Source: Mycoplasmatota bacterium (lineage in GTDB: Bacteria > Bacillota_I > Bacilli_A > Acholeplasmatales > Acholeplasmataceae). From it: DNA of 64,000 nt. The notes beneath the pieces were generated by a model. That model was not told where the DNA came from. It saw only the letters and a program-made list of their open reading frames with translations, and searched no databases. Below, piece after piece: positions 53,486-62,964 of the stretch (position 1 is its first letter; every line of letters begins with the position of its first letter). The stretch lies in NCBI GenBank assembly GCA_024650045.1, contig JANKMU010000001.1, forward strand, positions 124,001 to 188,000, read 5' to 3'. The translations under genes were made by a program, and so were the position numbers.

Positions 53486-54367
53486 ATGGTTGGAGAGAAA
53501 AAATGGGTACCCTATACGCTACTAATACCGTGGATCATAGGGTTCTTATTGTTCAAACTATATCCTTTTATAAGCTCATTTATAATGAGTTTATTCGAAA
53601 GAAGAGGAACAATTTCAACATTTGTTGGATTTGCAAATTTCCAATTACTTTTTAGTACAGAATCATTTGTTGGTGAGCAGTTCATAAACTCACTAAAAGT
53701 TACATTTATTTATGTTTTCTTTACTGTACCCTTAATTTTAGTCGTTTCATTATTGATTGCTTATGTACTCGCATTAAAGATAAAAGGTGTTGGATTTTTT
53801 AGAACATCATTTTACATGCCAACCGTATTAGGAACGAATGTTGCTATTATCGTTTTATGGAGATATATCTTCGAATATAATGGTTTAATCAATCAAGGAT
53901 TAGGTTTATTTGGGGTTGAACCCATTAGTTGGTTAGGTACAGCTGCAGGTGCAATGGGAAGTATTGTTGCACTTAGGGTTTGGCAATTTGGATCAACGAT
54001 GTTAATTTTCTTGAACGCTTTAAAGAATGTTCCAGAATCGCTTTATGAAGCAGCAACCATTGATGGTGCTGGAAAAGCAAGACAGTTTTTTTCAATCACT
54101 ATACCTATGATTACACCAATTATTTTATTTAATGCAGTCATGCGTCTTGTTGAAACTTTTCAAGTTTTCAATGGACCAGCACTTGTTACACAAGGTGGTC
54201 CTGCAGATTCAACAAGAGTCATGAACTTATTAATCTATGAGACAGCCTTTTTGGGTGGTAATTTGAATTTAGGTAGTGCCATGTCATGGATTTTATTTAT
54301 GATTATTATGGTATTTACGATCCTTATATTTAGATCTTCTAAGTATTGGGTTCACTATTCGGATTGA
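53486..54367 (+). CDS. Sugar ABC transporter permease (MalF/UgpA type)
   Basis: A 293-aa integral membrane protein with six predicted helices. The EAA loop EAATIDGAGKARQFFSITIPM, which contacts the ATPase, is near residue 190. It starts three bases after the binding-protein gene and pairs with the next permease. No ATPase gene is in the window, so a shared MsmK/UgpC-type ATPase elsewhere must energise it. Confidence 0.92.
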   Translation: MVGEKKWVPYTLLIPWIIGFLLFKLYPFISSFIMSLFERRGTISTFVGFANFQLLFSTESFVGEQFINSLKVTFIYVFFTVPLILVVSLLIAYVLALKIKGVGFFRTSFYMPTVLGTNVAIIVLWRYIFEYNGLINQGLGLFGVEPISWLGTAAGAMGSIVALRVWQFGSTMLIFLNALKNVPESLYEAATIDGAGKARQFFSITIPMITPIILFNAVMRLVETFQVFNGPALVTQGGPADSTRVMNLLIYETAFLGGNLNLGSAMSWILFMIIMVFTILIFRSSKYWVHYSD

Positions 54368-54376
54368 GGTGAGAAT

Positions 54377-55285
54377 ATGACAAGCATACAAGCAAGAATT
54401 AGATCACACAAGCTGAATAAAAATATAAAACAAGGTATAAAATATGCAATTATTATAGCTACTGCATTTGTTATGTTATACCCATTGATATGGATTATTG
54501 GAGCTTCATTTAATAGAGGGGCTAATGAATCATTTTGGTTATGGCCATCAGATTTTACATTAATTGGCTGGAAAGAAGCTTTAACCGCTCCAGGGTGGGG
54601 TAGTGCTCAAGGGTATTCTTTACTTAGAGCATTGTGGAACACGATGCAATATGTTATTCCACATGTTATCTTTGGTACATTAACTTGTTTGATTACAGCA
54701 TATGTCATTACAAGAATGCATTTTAAAGGAAAGAAACTAATCTTTGCTTTAGTTATTGGGACTTTATTAATGCCAAACACAATTTTTAGAATCCCTATGT
54801 ATGCATTTTGGACAAGTCGAGCGATTGCACCAATATGGGAAAACTCTTCAGTTTGGTTTATGCCTTACCTCCCGTTATGGGCAGGTTCTATGTTTGCTGT
54901 TAATTCTTTTTCAATCTTTATGTTTATTCAGTTCTTTAGAACGATTCCTAGAGATCTAGATGAAGCAGCATATATTGATGGAGCAAATAAGTTTCAAGTC
55001 TTATTTTACGTTTTAATGCCAATATTAAAACCAATTGTTATTACTGTTGCTTTATTGATGTTTATAGCTCAGTTTAACGATTATCAAGGACCACTCATTT
55101 ACCGTGGGGCAGTATCTACATATCCACTCAGTTTGGTTTTACCAACCTTAGGTGTGGATTCTACGAATACTTATGCCCATGTTTATGCAAGATCGATTGT
55201 ATCAGTTTCAGTACTTATTATTGTTTTCTTCGCTGCACAACGCTATTTTGTTGGCAATGATGCTGATACCGCGATTAAAGGATAG
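54377..55285 (+). CDS. Sugar ABC transporter permease (MalG/UgpE type)
   Basis: The second permease (302 aa, six helices) has the EAA loop DEAAYIDGANKFQVLFYVLMPILKP near residue 195. RBS TTGAGGTGAG lies before the ATG. It completes the channel with the preceding gene. The next gene follows 14 bases later in the same operon. Confidence 0.92.
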   Translation: MTSIQARIRSHKLNKNIKQGIKYAIIIATAFVMLYPLIWIIGASFNRGANESFWLWPSDFTLIGWKEALTAPGWGSAQGYSLLRALWNTMQYVIPHVIFGTLTCLITAYVITRMHFKGKKLIFALVIGTLLMPNTIFRIPMYAFWTSRAIAPIWENSSVWFMPYLPLWAGSMFAVNSFSIFMFIQFFRTIPRDLDEAAYIDGANKFQVLFYVLMPILKPIVITVALLMFIAQFNDYQGPLIYRGAVSTYPLSLVLPTLGVDSTNTYAHVYARSIVSVSVLIIVFFAAQRYFVGNDADTAIKG

Positions 55286-55299
55286 AAAAGAGGGATTAT

Positions 55300-56169
55300 A
55301 TGAAGAAAAGACTTATACTCATTTTATTGGTTTTCGTTTTCATTGTTTCTGGCTGTGCTTCAAGTGGTGTACCAACCAATGAGACACAACTTGAAGACTA
55401 TATATGTAAAGATAATCCATTAGGAGAAGGGTGTTATGTTTCTTCTGGAGATTTGAATCATATATCACCAATAAAAACTGAATACACAATAGAAGAAACA
55501 TTTGACACAGAACGTGTTGGTCAAACACCTAGAAATTGGCTTTTATATATGAATGAAGAATATGATTTAGGTGGTGTTCAAACCATTATTGCAGAAGAAG
55601 AATCAGGAAATCGTTATGTTCAGATGTATTCAGATGGAAAAAGATCACCTACATTCCCACAAAATGCTCCATTACCAACATTTATATTTACTTCAAAGTT
55701 TAATCTAGATGTTGATAGAGCTGGGGTTGCATATGCTAGTGTTATGATTCCAAGTGATAAAGATGCAAATACTGTCTTTGTTGGTGTTGCTACTGGGGCT
55801 GTTAGTACGATTGCAGTTATTATCAATACAAATCTATCAGTTAACATAAAAGTTGGAGGACCATTCTTCTACTATTCAGGTAGTGGAGATGGTGGCGATA
55901 CGCACACTACTAATATAACCATTCAAAAAAACTTATGGTACGACTTTAGATTTGAATGGGATGCTAGTTTGAATGAAGTTAAAGCATTCTTGATACAGGA
56001 TGATGTTGAAACTGAACTTTATTCTGGACCATTCCATGTCAGTAATAGAGTTAATGCATTAGCTAATGGTGATATTTTAGTACCTAATGTCTTTAGAGTC
56101 ACAATGCCTAGATATTCAGATGGATGGGCATATTTAGACAACGTGATTGTTGAAAGGAAAGGTGAATGA
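55300..56169 (+). CDS. Lipoprotein with LamG/concanavalin-like domain
   Basis: A 289-aa lipoprotein (lipobox VSGC, Cys19). From about residue 65 it reads as a beta-sandwich of the laminin-G/concanavalin type: ETFDTERVGQTPRNWLLY opening, LWYDFRFEWDASLNEVKAFLIQD and a closing GWAYLDNVIVERKGE. Similar segments are found in residues 200-395 of the 1462-aa lipoprotein further on. I infer a carbohydrate-binding role from the surrounding lyases. No catalytic motif is recognised. Confidence 0.65.
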   Translation: MKKRLILILLVFVFIVSGCASSGVPTNETQLEDYICKDNPLGEGCYVSSGDLNHISPIKTEYTIEETFDTERVGQTPRNWLLYMNEEYDLGGVQTIIAEEESGNRYVQMYSDGKRSPTFPQNAPLPTFIFTSKFNLDVDRAGVAYASVMIPSDKDANTVFVGVATGAVSTIAVIINTNLSVNIKVGGPFFYYSGSGDGGDTHTTNITIQKNLWYDFRFEWDASLNEVKAFLIQDDVETELYSGPFHVSNRVNALANGDILVPNVFRVTMPRYSDGWAYLDNVIVERKGE

Positions 56170-56171
56170 TA

Positions 56172-57953
56172 ATGAAAAAAATAGTAATGATACTTTTACT
56201 TTCATTAACTAGTTTCTTAGCTTTTCCATCATTAGACGTTCAAGCAGCAGATCACCAAATTGTATATACTGAGGCAGATTATAATCGTCTACATGCTGTA
56301 ATTCAACATGTTGATAATGTTCTAAAATATGGGCATGAATACAACGAAAACACTAAATTATTACCTGATGCTATAAATACACTTACTGGCGGACCAGCGA
56401 CATGGGTTTTCCCTAATCGTGCTGAGATTCCATATTCTAATATGGCAAACCAACAAAATTTCTTAAGAACATTGGTTGGATTGTCTGTTGTAACAGGTAA
56501 TGATAAATATAAGAATGAAGCAATGGATATCCTAAGCGAATTTATGAACAATTACCAGTCTAATAATGGTTTATTCCATTGGGGTGGTCATCGTATGATT
56601 AACTTAGATACTTTGGCTGTTCAATCAACTGAGGGAGCAAATGGACCTCATGAGTTAAAAAACATGATGCCTTATTATGAATTAATGATGGAAGTTAATG
56701 AAGAAGCAACCCTTAAGTTTATGACGCAATTATGGAATGCACATTTCTATTGGACAACAACCGATATGAATAGACATGGCGATTATGCAACGGTTTACAA
56801 TCCCAACGTATTTGTTGCATATGATATTCCAGATGATGTCATTGTTATGGATGATGATGGCATGCCAATCATACCAGCTGATTCTCCAGGATTATTGCCA
56901 TTCGTTAATTCTGCAACAGATTTAGCTTATGCAGCATTCACATTAGCACATCACACACATGATCCAATCCCATCAGAGTGGGCTCAATACTTAATGAGAC
57001 AATACAACTTAGCATCGAATCCTGATACTGGAATGACTGTTTATCAATTTAAATCAACAGCAGTGACAAGATCACCACTTGAATGTGCAGATCCAGCATA
57101 TACAAATTCAGGATGTGGAGATAGAGTTAAAAGACAATTTAGAGATTTTGGTTCAATAGCAAGAGAACCTAATGTAGCATGGAAAAATACTCAAGCAATC
57201 TATGTTGATAACACTTTAATGTTACTAGAAGCAGCTGACAAGTATGGAGTTAACTATTTTGTAGATTGGGCGAAGCAATACCTTGAAGGTTACCTAGATT
57301 ATGCATATATCCGTGTAGAGGGTAAAAACATGATCATTCCAATGTTTATAGATGGAACAGTAACCTATGGATACGTCACACCAGAAGTTGGCTATTTTGG
57401 ACCATCCAATATGAGAATCGATTATTTAGAATTACCAACGACTTATATATTGCCGATATTAAGAACCATTCTTCAAATTGAAGAAGATGCAGATAAAGAA
57501 AAACTTTGGGGATATTTTAGAGATATTATTTATACATTTGGTATGGGTGATCTCGGTGATTTAGGTGGAGCACAACCCAAATTAAACTTAGATACTTTTA
57601 TCGATGACCCATTTGCCTTAATGGCAATGGTTGAATTATATGATGCGACTAAAAACCCACAGTATCTAGAGATTGCTAGAACGATTGGGAATAATATTGT
57701 TAGAGAAAAATTCCATAGAGGATTTTTCGTAGAAAATGAAATCTTACTTTATAGTAGACTTGATCAACCAGAAACATTAGCTTTATTAACTCTTGATGCC
57801 GTTATTAGAGGTATTCCACTTACTGAAATGCCGTTTTATCTAGCTGATTCTGGTTATATTCATGGATACTTGCTAGCAGAAGATGGTGTAGTTGAAGATA
57901 GAAGCTATGCGCACCGCATCATCTATACTAAAACGATTTATGATTGGGAGTAA
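56172..57953 (+). CDS. Probable pectate lyase, PL2-like alpha/alpha-barrel family
   Basis: A secreted 593-aa protein (signal peptide ending VQA/ADH; start ATG 56172 after AGGAAAGGTG). The body is mostly helical. GLFHWGGHRMINLDTL, LKNMMPYYELMMEVNEEAT, MNRHGDY and a repeating Trp/Tyr-rich pattern resemble periplasmic pectate lyases of the PL2 group, which use an alpha/alpha barrel and a transition metal. The neighbouring PL1-like gene supports a pectin role. Family assignment is from memory of motifs and is moderate; another alpha/alpha-barrel lyase or hydrolase family is possible. Confidence 0.6.
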   Translation: MKKIVMILLLSLTSFLAFPSLDVQAADHQIVYTEADYNRLHAVIQHVDNVLKYGHEYNENTKLLPDAINTLTGGPATWVFPNRAEIPYSNMANQQNFLRTLVGLSVVTGNDKYKNEAMDILSEFMNNYQSNNGLFHWGGHRMINLDTLAVQSTEGANGPHELKNMMPYYELMMEVNEEATLKFMTQLWNAHFYWTTTDMNRHGDYATVYNPNVFVAYDIPDDVIVMDDDGMPIIPADSPGLLPFVNSATDLAYAAFTLAHHTHDPIPSEWAQYLMRQYNLASNPDTGMTVYQFKSTAVTRSPLECADPAYTNSGCGDRVKRQFRDFGSIAREPNVAWKNTQAIYVDNTLMLLEAADKYGVNYFVDWAKQYLEGYLDYAYIRVEGKNMIIPMFIDGTVTYGYVTPEVGYFGPSNMRIDYLELPTTYILPILRTILQIEEDADKEKLWGYFRDIIYTFGMGDLGDLGGAQPKLNLDTFIDDPFALMAMVELYDATKNPQYLEIARTIGNNIVREKFHRGFFVENEILLYSRLDQPETLALLTLDAVIRGIPLTEMPFYLADSGYIHGYLLAEDGVVEDRSYAHRIIYTKTIYDWE

Positions 57954-57959
57954 TCAATT

Positions 57960-58421
57960 ATGAAAAAAATAATAATGATGATCACTCTATTGATATCTGC
58001 AATATTCATTGTAGGATGTCAAAATACAGGAGATACAATTGAAACGGAACCAGATTATGATGCATATCAATTATTAATGGATGCAGAAGATCTTTCTGGG
58101 ATGGCAGATAAAACCAAATCAGTTATTCGAGAAAATGGTTCATTAGGACTACCAACTTCATATCAAGGGGTTACAATCAGTTATAGTTCAAGAAATAAAG
58201 ATGTTATTAGTGATGAAGGCGTTGTAACAAGACCTAATGAGTGTTGGATAGAAAGTAGAGATCAGCAAGGATTAAATCCTGAAGATTATGCAGATCTCAA
58301 CAATGATTGGCCAATAGTTGTTGATGTTACCTTTACATATGAAGGTTTCACAAGAACGGCTAAACTATTATTTGTGGTAGCACCAAGTGATGCATTCACT
58401 TGTAATAAATATTTAGGATAA
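57960..58421 (+). CDS. Small lipoprotein with atrophied Ig-like domain
   Basis: A 153-aa lipoprotein (lipobox IVGC, Cys20). The mature part looks like an atrophied bacterial Ig domain (LPTSYQGVTISYSSRNKDVISDEGVVTRP then VVDVTFTYEGFTRTAKLLFVV). Such domains are usually spacers or binding modules in surface proteins. A closely similar domain is in residues 100-190 of the next protein. No enzymatic role is visible. Confidence 0.6.
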   Translation: MKKIIMMITLLISAIFIVGCQNTGDTIETEPDYDAYQLLMDAEDLSGMADKTKSVIRENGSLGLPTSYQGVTISYSSRNKDVISDEGVVTRPNECWIESRDQQGLNPEDYADLNNDWPIVVDVTFTYEGFTRTAKLLFVVAPSDAFTCNKYLG

Positions 58422-58431
58422 GGGAGGATTT

Positions 58432-61400
58432 ATGAGAAAAATACTTAGTGCATTAAGCGTTTTATTCCTTGTTTTTGTACTGGTAGCATGTGGTAATAGA
58501 ACATTTACTGTCACGTTTGAATCAAACGGTGGTAGTAGTGTTGCTGCAATTGAAGATGTTGAATTAGGATCAACAATTACAGCGCCTGCAGCTCCAACAA
58601 GAGAAGGGTATACTTTTGATGGTTGGTTTACTGAAAGTGAGTTAACCAACGAATGGGATTTTGCATCTGATGTGGTTATAGAAAATATCACACTTTATGC
58701 AAAATGGACTGAAGTAGCGGTAGAAACCGATCAAGACAAAGTCGATGCAGCATTTGCGTGGCTAAGCTTAGGCGACTTAGATGACTTAGATGTTGATGAT
58801 CGTGTGATTATGCCAACTTCATACAATGTAAATGGAGTTTCCATTTCATGGGCAATAGATAAGGAAGAGTATATTAGTGTTACAAATGGTAGAATTACTC
58901 AACCTGATCATGAAACAGGAGATCAAACCGTTACGATTACTGCAACTTTAACATTGGGCAGTGCATCTAGAGATAAAGTCTTTACAGCAACAGTTAAAGC
59001 ATTACCGATTCCTTCAGAAGCTGATCCATTTGTATTAGATGATTTCTCAGAATACAATGATGGTAATCTGATTGGACAAGGTGATTGGGCAACCGTTTCA
59101 GGTAAAGAAGGCTTAACAACTTATACCGTTGTAAGTTCTATCCCAGGTTTAACAATCCCTGATGGTTCTAAAGCAGTTGAAGTTAAAGATTATACAGAAA
59201 CACAAACTACCATTGCTTTAAACTTTACAACTGATGTATGGGTACTCGAAATGGACTTTATGCAAACAGCTGATGGAGCACCAATTCGTTTACAACCACA
59301 AACATCAGGAACAGGTTTACAATTTGGATTTGCTGGAGCAAGTTCTACAGCTGCACGTGTTTATTATCGTGATCCAGCTACTCAAGCAGATCATCAATTT
59401 GATTTGCCACTCAATACATGGCATACATTAAGACTTGAAGTTGATATGGTAAATAAAACATTTGAAATGTTTGTTTATGAAGATGGTAACCTAATGCCAG
59501 TTACACCTGGTCCAGTTTCATGGGGTACTTATTCACCAACATTTACACAATTATATATTCGTTCTGGTAGTTCAAATGCAACTAGTCTTAATGAAAATGC
59601 ATCATATTTTACAAATATTATTGGAAACAATCCTGATGCAATGCCAAGACCAGAAGAAACAGTAAAAATTGGCGATGTAACAGGTATTAGAGAATCGGTA
59701 ACATTACCTGAAGGTGGAACTTTCACAGTTGATACACCTGCAGTCTATAACTACTATGGTACACAAAGAGAGTTAATACTAGATACTGACTACACACTTA
59801 CAGTTAATAATCCAGTTGATGTTAATGTTGCAGCAGAATATGATGTCACATATACATTTACATCAGTAACTGATCCACTTGATATCGTAGTAATCACACA
59901 AACTGTAGTTGTCTTTAGTGAAGCTGAACCTAATGAGATTACTGCAGTAGAATCTACAGAGGCTAGTTATCTTGATCCAGTTAGTGATTTTACTGTAACA
60001 ACTATTCAACCTGAAGGAACACTTTACTATATTTTAGGAACATCAGCAACTGAAACAGCAGAAGCTATTCTTCTTGGTGAATCAGTCGTTATTAGTTCTG
60101 TAACTACAATGATTCCAGATATTATGGTTGGAGAAAATACTTATATTCATTTTGTTGTTGAACTTAATGGAAACAGCAATGTTTGGTCACATGAAATCAA
60201 TCATGAAGCTGTTACTGAAATAACAACTGAACAAGCATTCTTCGAAATGGCAACCATTGAAACTTCAGGACATTATGCGTTAATGAATGACCTTGATTTT
60301 GCCGCATTTACGTGGACTGCAACAGGAGCATCATTTAAAGGTGTTATTTATGGTAATGGTCATACAATTAGTAATATAACAATAAATGCAACAACTGGTT
60401 ATGGTGGAGTCTTCGCTAGAGCTAATGGTGCAGTTATTAGAGATCTTATATTTGATAATGTTCACGTAACTACAACAGCAAGAGCTGGTATTTTAGTTGG
60501 ACGTGTTGAAAACACTATGACTTTGATTGAAAATGTCTTAGTTATTAATTCATCAGTTCAAGGTGCTGACTCAAATGGTGTTGGTGGTGTTATCGGATTA
60601 GTTTCTACTGCAACATACATGAACAATGTAGCAATCGTTGATTCAACAGTTACTACTGATGGACAAAAGAATGTTGGTGGTGTTGTAGGTCGTGTTGATG
60701 GTGCAACATTAACAGCTGAAGATATTTTTGTTAGAAACGTTACTGTGACTGCAATTGTATCAGGAACTGACGTTGCTGCTGGTGGATTTGTAGGTTATAT
60801 TAGAGATAGTTCTACAAGCATTGTTAATGCAAATCGTGTTATCATCGTTGAATCAGAAATTGACTCAATCATGGGTGGTGCATTGATAGGTTATAACCGT
60901 CTTCCAGGTAGCGCAGCTATTACTAATGCGTATGTTGAAGTAACATTTACATATACTGAACCAACACATGCTGGATTAATCGGTAGAGTTAATGATGAAG
61001 CATCATATTTAGATCAAACAACAATATTTGGTTCATTAACCAATACGGTTACACATGCGCAGACTCAAGAGTTAGCAAATGTTGCTATACCTGATGGTGA
61101 AGCATGGTGGACAACAAACCTTCCTTCATTTGGAGAAAGCAGTTTATGGACACTTGATTATAGTAATATTTATGCGCTTCTTATTTATACAGTGACAACA
61201 AAACCAATGCATGAAGTCACACTTGATTATAATGGTGTTGTTGCTAACGAAGTTATCATGATACGTGAAGATGAAGAGTTTTTACACACCGCACCAGATG
61301 TTGCAGGTTATACGTTTGTTGGCTGGTATTCAGATGCTGCATTTACAACAGAACTTCCTATGAATTATGTCATCACAGAAGTTGTAACAATTTATGGTAA

Positions 61401-62820
61401 ATATGAAACAGTTCCAGCAAGCACTGTAACATTTACAACAAACGTCGATGGAGTAAATGTTCCATCACAAGACGTCAATTATGGTGAACTTGCAACTGAA
61501 CCAGTTGTAGAAGATCAAATGATTGAAGGCGTTATGAAAGAAGTTGTTGGTTGGACATTAAATGGTAATCCATTTAGCTTTACAACAGCAATTACTGAAG
61601 ATATAGAATTAGTTGCAGTATGGCAAACAAAATCATATACAGTAACATTTGATGGTGAAGATGCAGTAATTCTTCAATATGGAGAACTTGTAACTGAACC
61701 AACTGAAGATCCAACACATGTAATGTTTACTGAAATCACATTCAATGAATGGAGATTAGATGGAGTTGCTTATGATTTTAACACACCAGTAACTGCTGAC
61801 ATTAATTTAGTTTCAAACTTTAATGATCCTGTTGGAAGTATAACAATTACAACAGCAGAACAATTCCATTATATGGCTACAGTAGAATCAACTTATTCAT
61901 ATGTATTAGCAAATGATATTGATTTTACAACCTTTGATTGGGTAGCAACAGGTGCTTCATTTAAGGGTTCATTTGATGGACAAATGTTTACAATTAGTAA
62001 CCTACTAATAAATGCAACGACCGGTTATGGTGGAATCTTTGCTAGAGCTAATGGTGCATTAATACAAAACCTTATGATTGACAACCTTGATGTTGTTACA
62101 ACAGCTAGAGCTGGTGGTTTGGTTGGTAGAGTAGAAAATACTAGTACAACCATTGAAAATGTTGTCATTATGAACTCATCTATTGAAGGTGCAGATTCTA
62201 ATGGTGTTGGTGGTTTAATCGGTTTGGTTTCATTTGAAACATTCGTATTCAATGTAGCAGTTGTTGATACATTTATTGAAAATGTCGCACAAAAGAATGT
62301 TGCTGGACTTGTTGGTCGTGTTGATGGTGGAGCATTAATCGCTGATGATATATTTATATCAAACGTTTATGTTAAATCAACAAATACTGGAACTAGTGAT
62401 ATTGCAGCAAGTGCATTTGTTGGGTATGTTAGAGATAGTGCAGCTAGTACAGTAAGTGCAATTAGAGTAGTTGTTCTTGGAACAACAGTTGAAGGTAACG
62501 CAGCAGGAGCATTTGTAGGTTATAATCGTTATCCAGGAACTGCTGATTTAATGGATGCGTATTTTGAAACTACATTTACGGGTTCAAGAACTGGTTTAAT
62601 TGGCTACAATAGAGACCAAGTTGATGTGCTTGATCAATCATCTATATTCGGTAGTTTCACAGGCGCTGTAACACATAGTCAAGTTTTAGATTTAGAAAAT
62701 ACAGCAATTCCTACTGATGACACATGGTGGGATACAAACCTTAATGCATTTACTTTAAGTAGCTTGTGGACAATTGGAGTAGATGGATCAATTGTACTTG
62801 ATATATCAGTTGTAGTTTAG
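58432..62820 (+). CDS. Giant repeat lipoprotein (InlB, Ig-like, LamG-like and GLUG-type repeats)
   Basis: A 1462-aa lipoprotein (lipobox LVAC, Cys20), last gene of the pectin locus. In order I see an InlB B-repeat (about 25-93, ending LYAKWTEV), an atrophied Ig domain (100-190), a LamG-like domain (200-395), beta-rich linkers, a GLUG-like repeat block (595-910), three degenerate InlB-like repeats (925-1130) and a second GLUG-like block (1135-1450). The two blocks are clear duplicates. There is no LPxTG or S-layer anchor, so the lipid is its anchor. Binding to polysaccharide or to the cell surface is inferred; I see no catalytic residues. Confidence 0.75.
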   Translation: MRKILSALSVLFLVFVLVACGNRTFTVTFESNGGSSVAAIEDVELGSTITAPAAPTREGYTFDGWFTESELTNEWDFASDVVIENITLYAKWTEVAVETDQDKVDAAFAWLSLGDLDDLDVDDRVIMPTSYNVNGVSISWAIDKEEYISVTNGRITQPDHETGDQTVTITATLTLGSASRDKVFTATVKALPIPSEADPFVLDDFSEYNDGNLIGQGDWATVSGKEGLTTYTVVSSIPGLTIPDGSKAVEVKDYTETQTTIALNFTTDVWVLEMDFMQTADGAPIRLQPQTSGTGLQFGFAGASSTAARVYYRDPATQADHQFDLPLNTWHTLRLEVDMVNKTFEMFVYEDGNLMPVTPGPVSWGTYSPTFTQLYIRSGSSNATSLNENASYFTNIIGNNPDAMPRPEETVKIGDVTGIRESVTLPEGGTFTVDTPAVYNYYGTQRELILDTDYTLTVNNPVDVNVAAEYDVTYTFTSVTDPLDIVVITQTVVVFSEAEPNEITAVESTEASYLDPVSDFTVTTIQPEGTLYYILGTSATETAEAILLGESVVISSVTTMIPDIMVGENTYIHFVVELNGNSNVWSHEINHEAVTEITTEQAFFEMATIETSGHYALMNDLDFAAFTWTATGASFKGVIYGNGHTISNITINATTGYGGVFARANGAVIRDLIFDNVHVTTTARAGILVGRVENTMTLIENVLVINSSVQGADSNGVGGVIGLVSTATYMNNVAIVDSTVTTDGQKNVGGVVGRVDGATLTAEDIFVRNVTVTAIVSGTDVAAGGFVGYIRDSSTSIVNANRVIIVESEIDSIMGGALIGYNRLPGSAAITNAYVEVTFTYTEPTHAGLIGRVNDEASYLDQTTIFGSLTNTVTHAQTQELANVAIPDGEAWWTTNLPSFGESSLWTLDYSNIYALLIYTVTTKPMHEVTLDYNGVVANEVIMIREDEEFLHTAPDVAGYTFVGWYSDAAFTTELPMNYVITEVVTIYGKYETVPASTVTFTTNVDGVNVPSQDVNYGELATEPVVEDQMIEGVMKEVVGWTLNGNPFSFTTAITEDIELVAVWQTKSYTVTFDGEDAVILQYGELVTEPTEDPTHVMFTEITFNEWRLDGVAYDFNTPVTADINLVSNFNDPVGSITITTAEQFHYMATVESTYSYVLANDIDFTTFDWVATGASFKGSFDGQMFTISNLLINATTGYGGIFARANGALIQNLMIDNLDVVTTARAGGLVGRVENTSTTIENVVIMNSSIEGADSNGVGGLIGLVSFETFVFNVAVVDTFIENVAQKNVAGLVGRVDGGALIADDIFISNVYVKSTNTGTSDIAASAFVGYVRDSAASTVSAIRVVVLGTTVEGNAAGAFVGYNRYPGTADLMDAYFETTFTGSRTGLIGYNRDQVDVLDQSSIFGSFTGAVTHSQVLDLENTAIPTDDTWWDTNLNAFTLSSLWTIGVDGSIVLDISVVV
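60215..61160 (+). repeat. Internal duplication, copy A (GLUG-like block)
   Basis: This block encodes TGASFKGVIYGNGHTISNI, TTGYGGVFARANGA, GADSNGVGGVIGLVS and NVGGVVGRVDGA. Copy B, about 540 residues later, repeats the same order of motifs with high identity at protein and DNA level. Confidence 0.8.
61836..62775 (+). repeat. Internal duplication, copy B (GLUG-like block)
   Basis: Copy B carries TGASFKGSFDGQMFTISNL, TTGYGGIFARANGA, GADSNGVGGLIGLVS and NVAGLVGRVDGG, matching copy A in order. The near-identical DNA stretches (for example GCTAGAGCTAATGGTGCA) show that the duplication is fairly recent. Confidence 0.8.
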
Positions 62821-62887
62821 ATAGAAATACGTGTCCTACAATTAAATATTTAGTATGCTTTAAGTAAGCAGTAGATTAATTTTATAA

Positions 62888-62922
62888 AAGAGTTGTGAGT
62901 TTGTTTCACAACTCTTTTTTTT
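62888..62922 (+). terminator. Intrinsic terminator of the pectin locus
   Basis: AAGAGTTGTGA and TCACAACTCTT form an 11-bp perfect stem followed by TTTTTT. Confidence 0.9.
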
Positions 62923-62964
62923 ATCTATAAACTATGATAAAATGTCACAAAGAGGCAAAAACAT

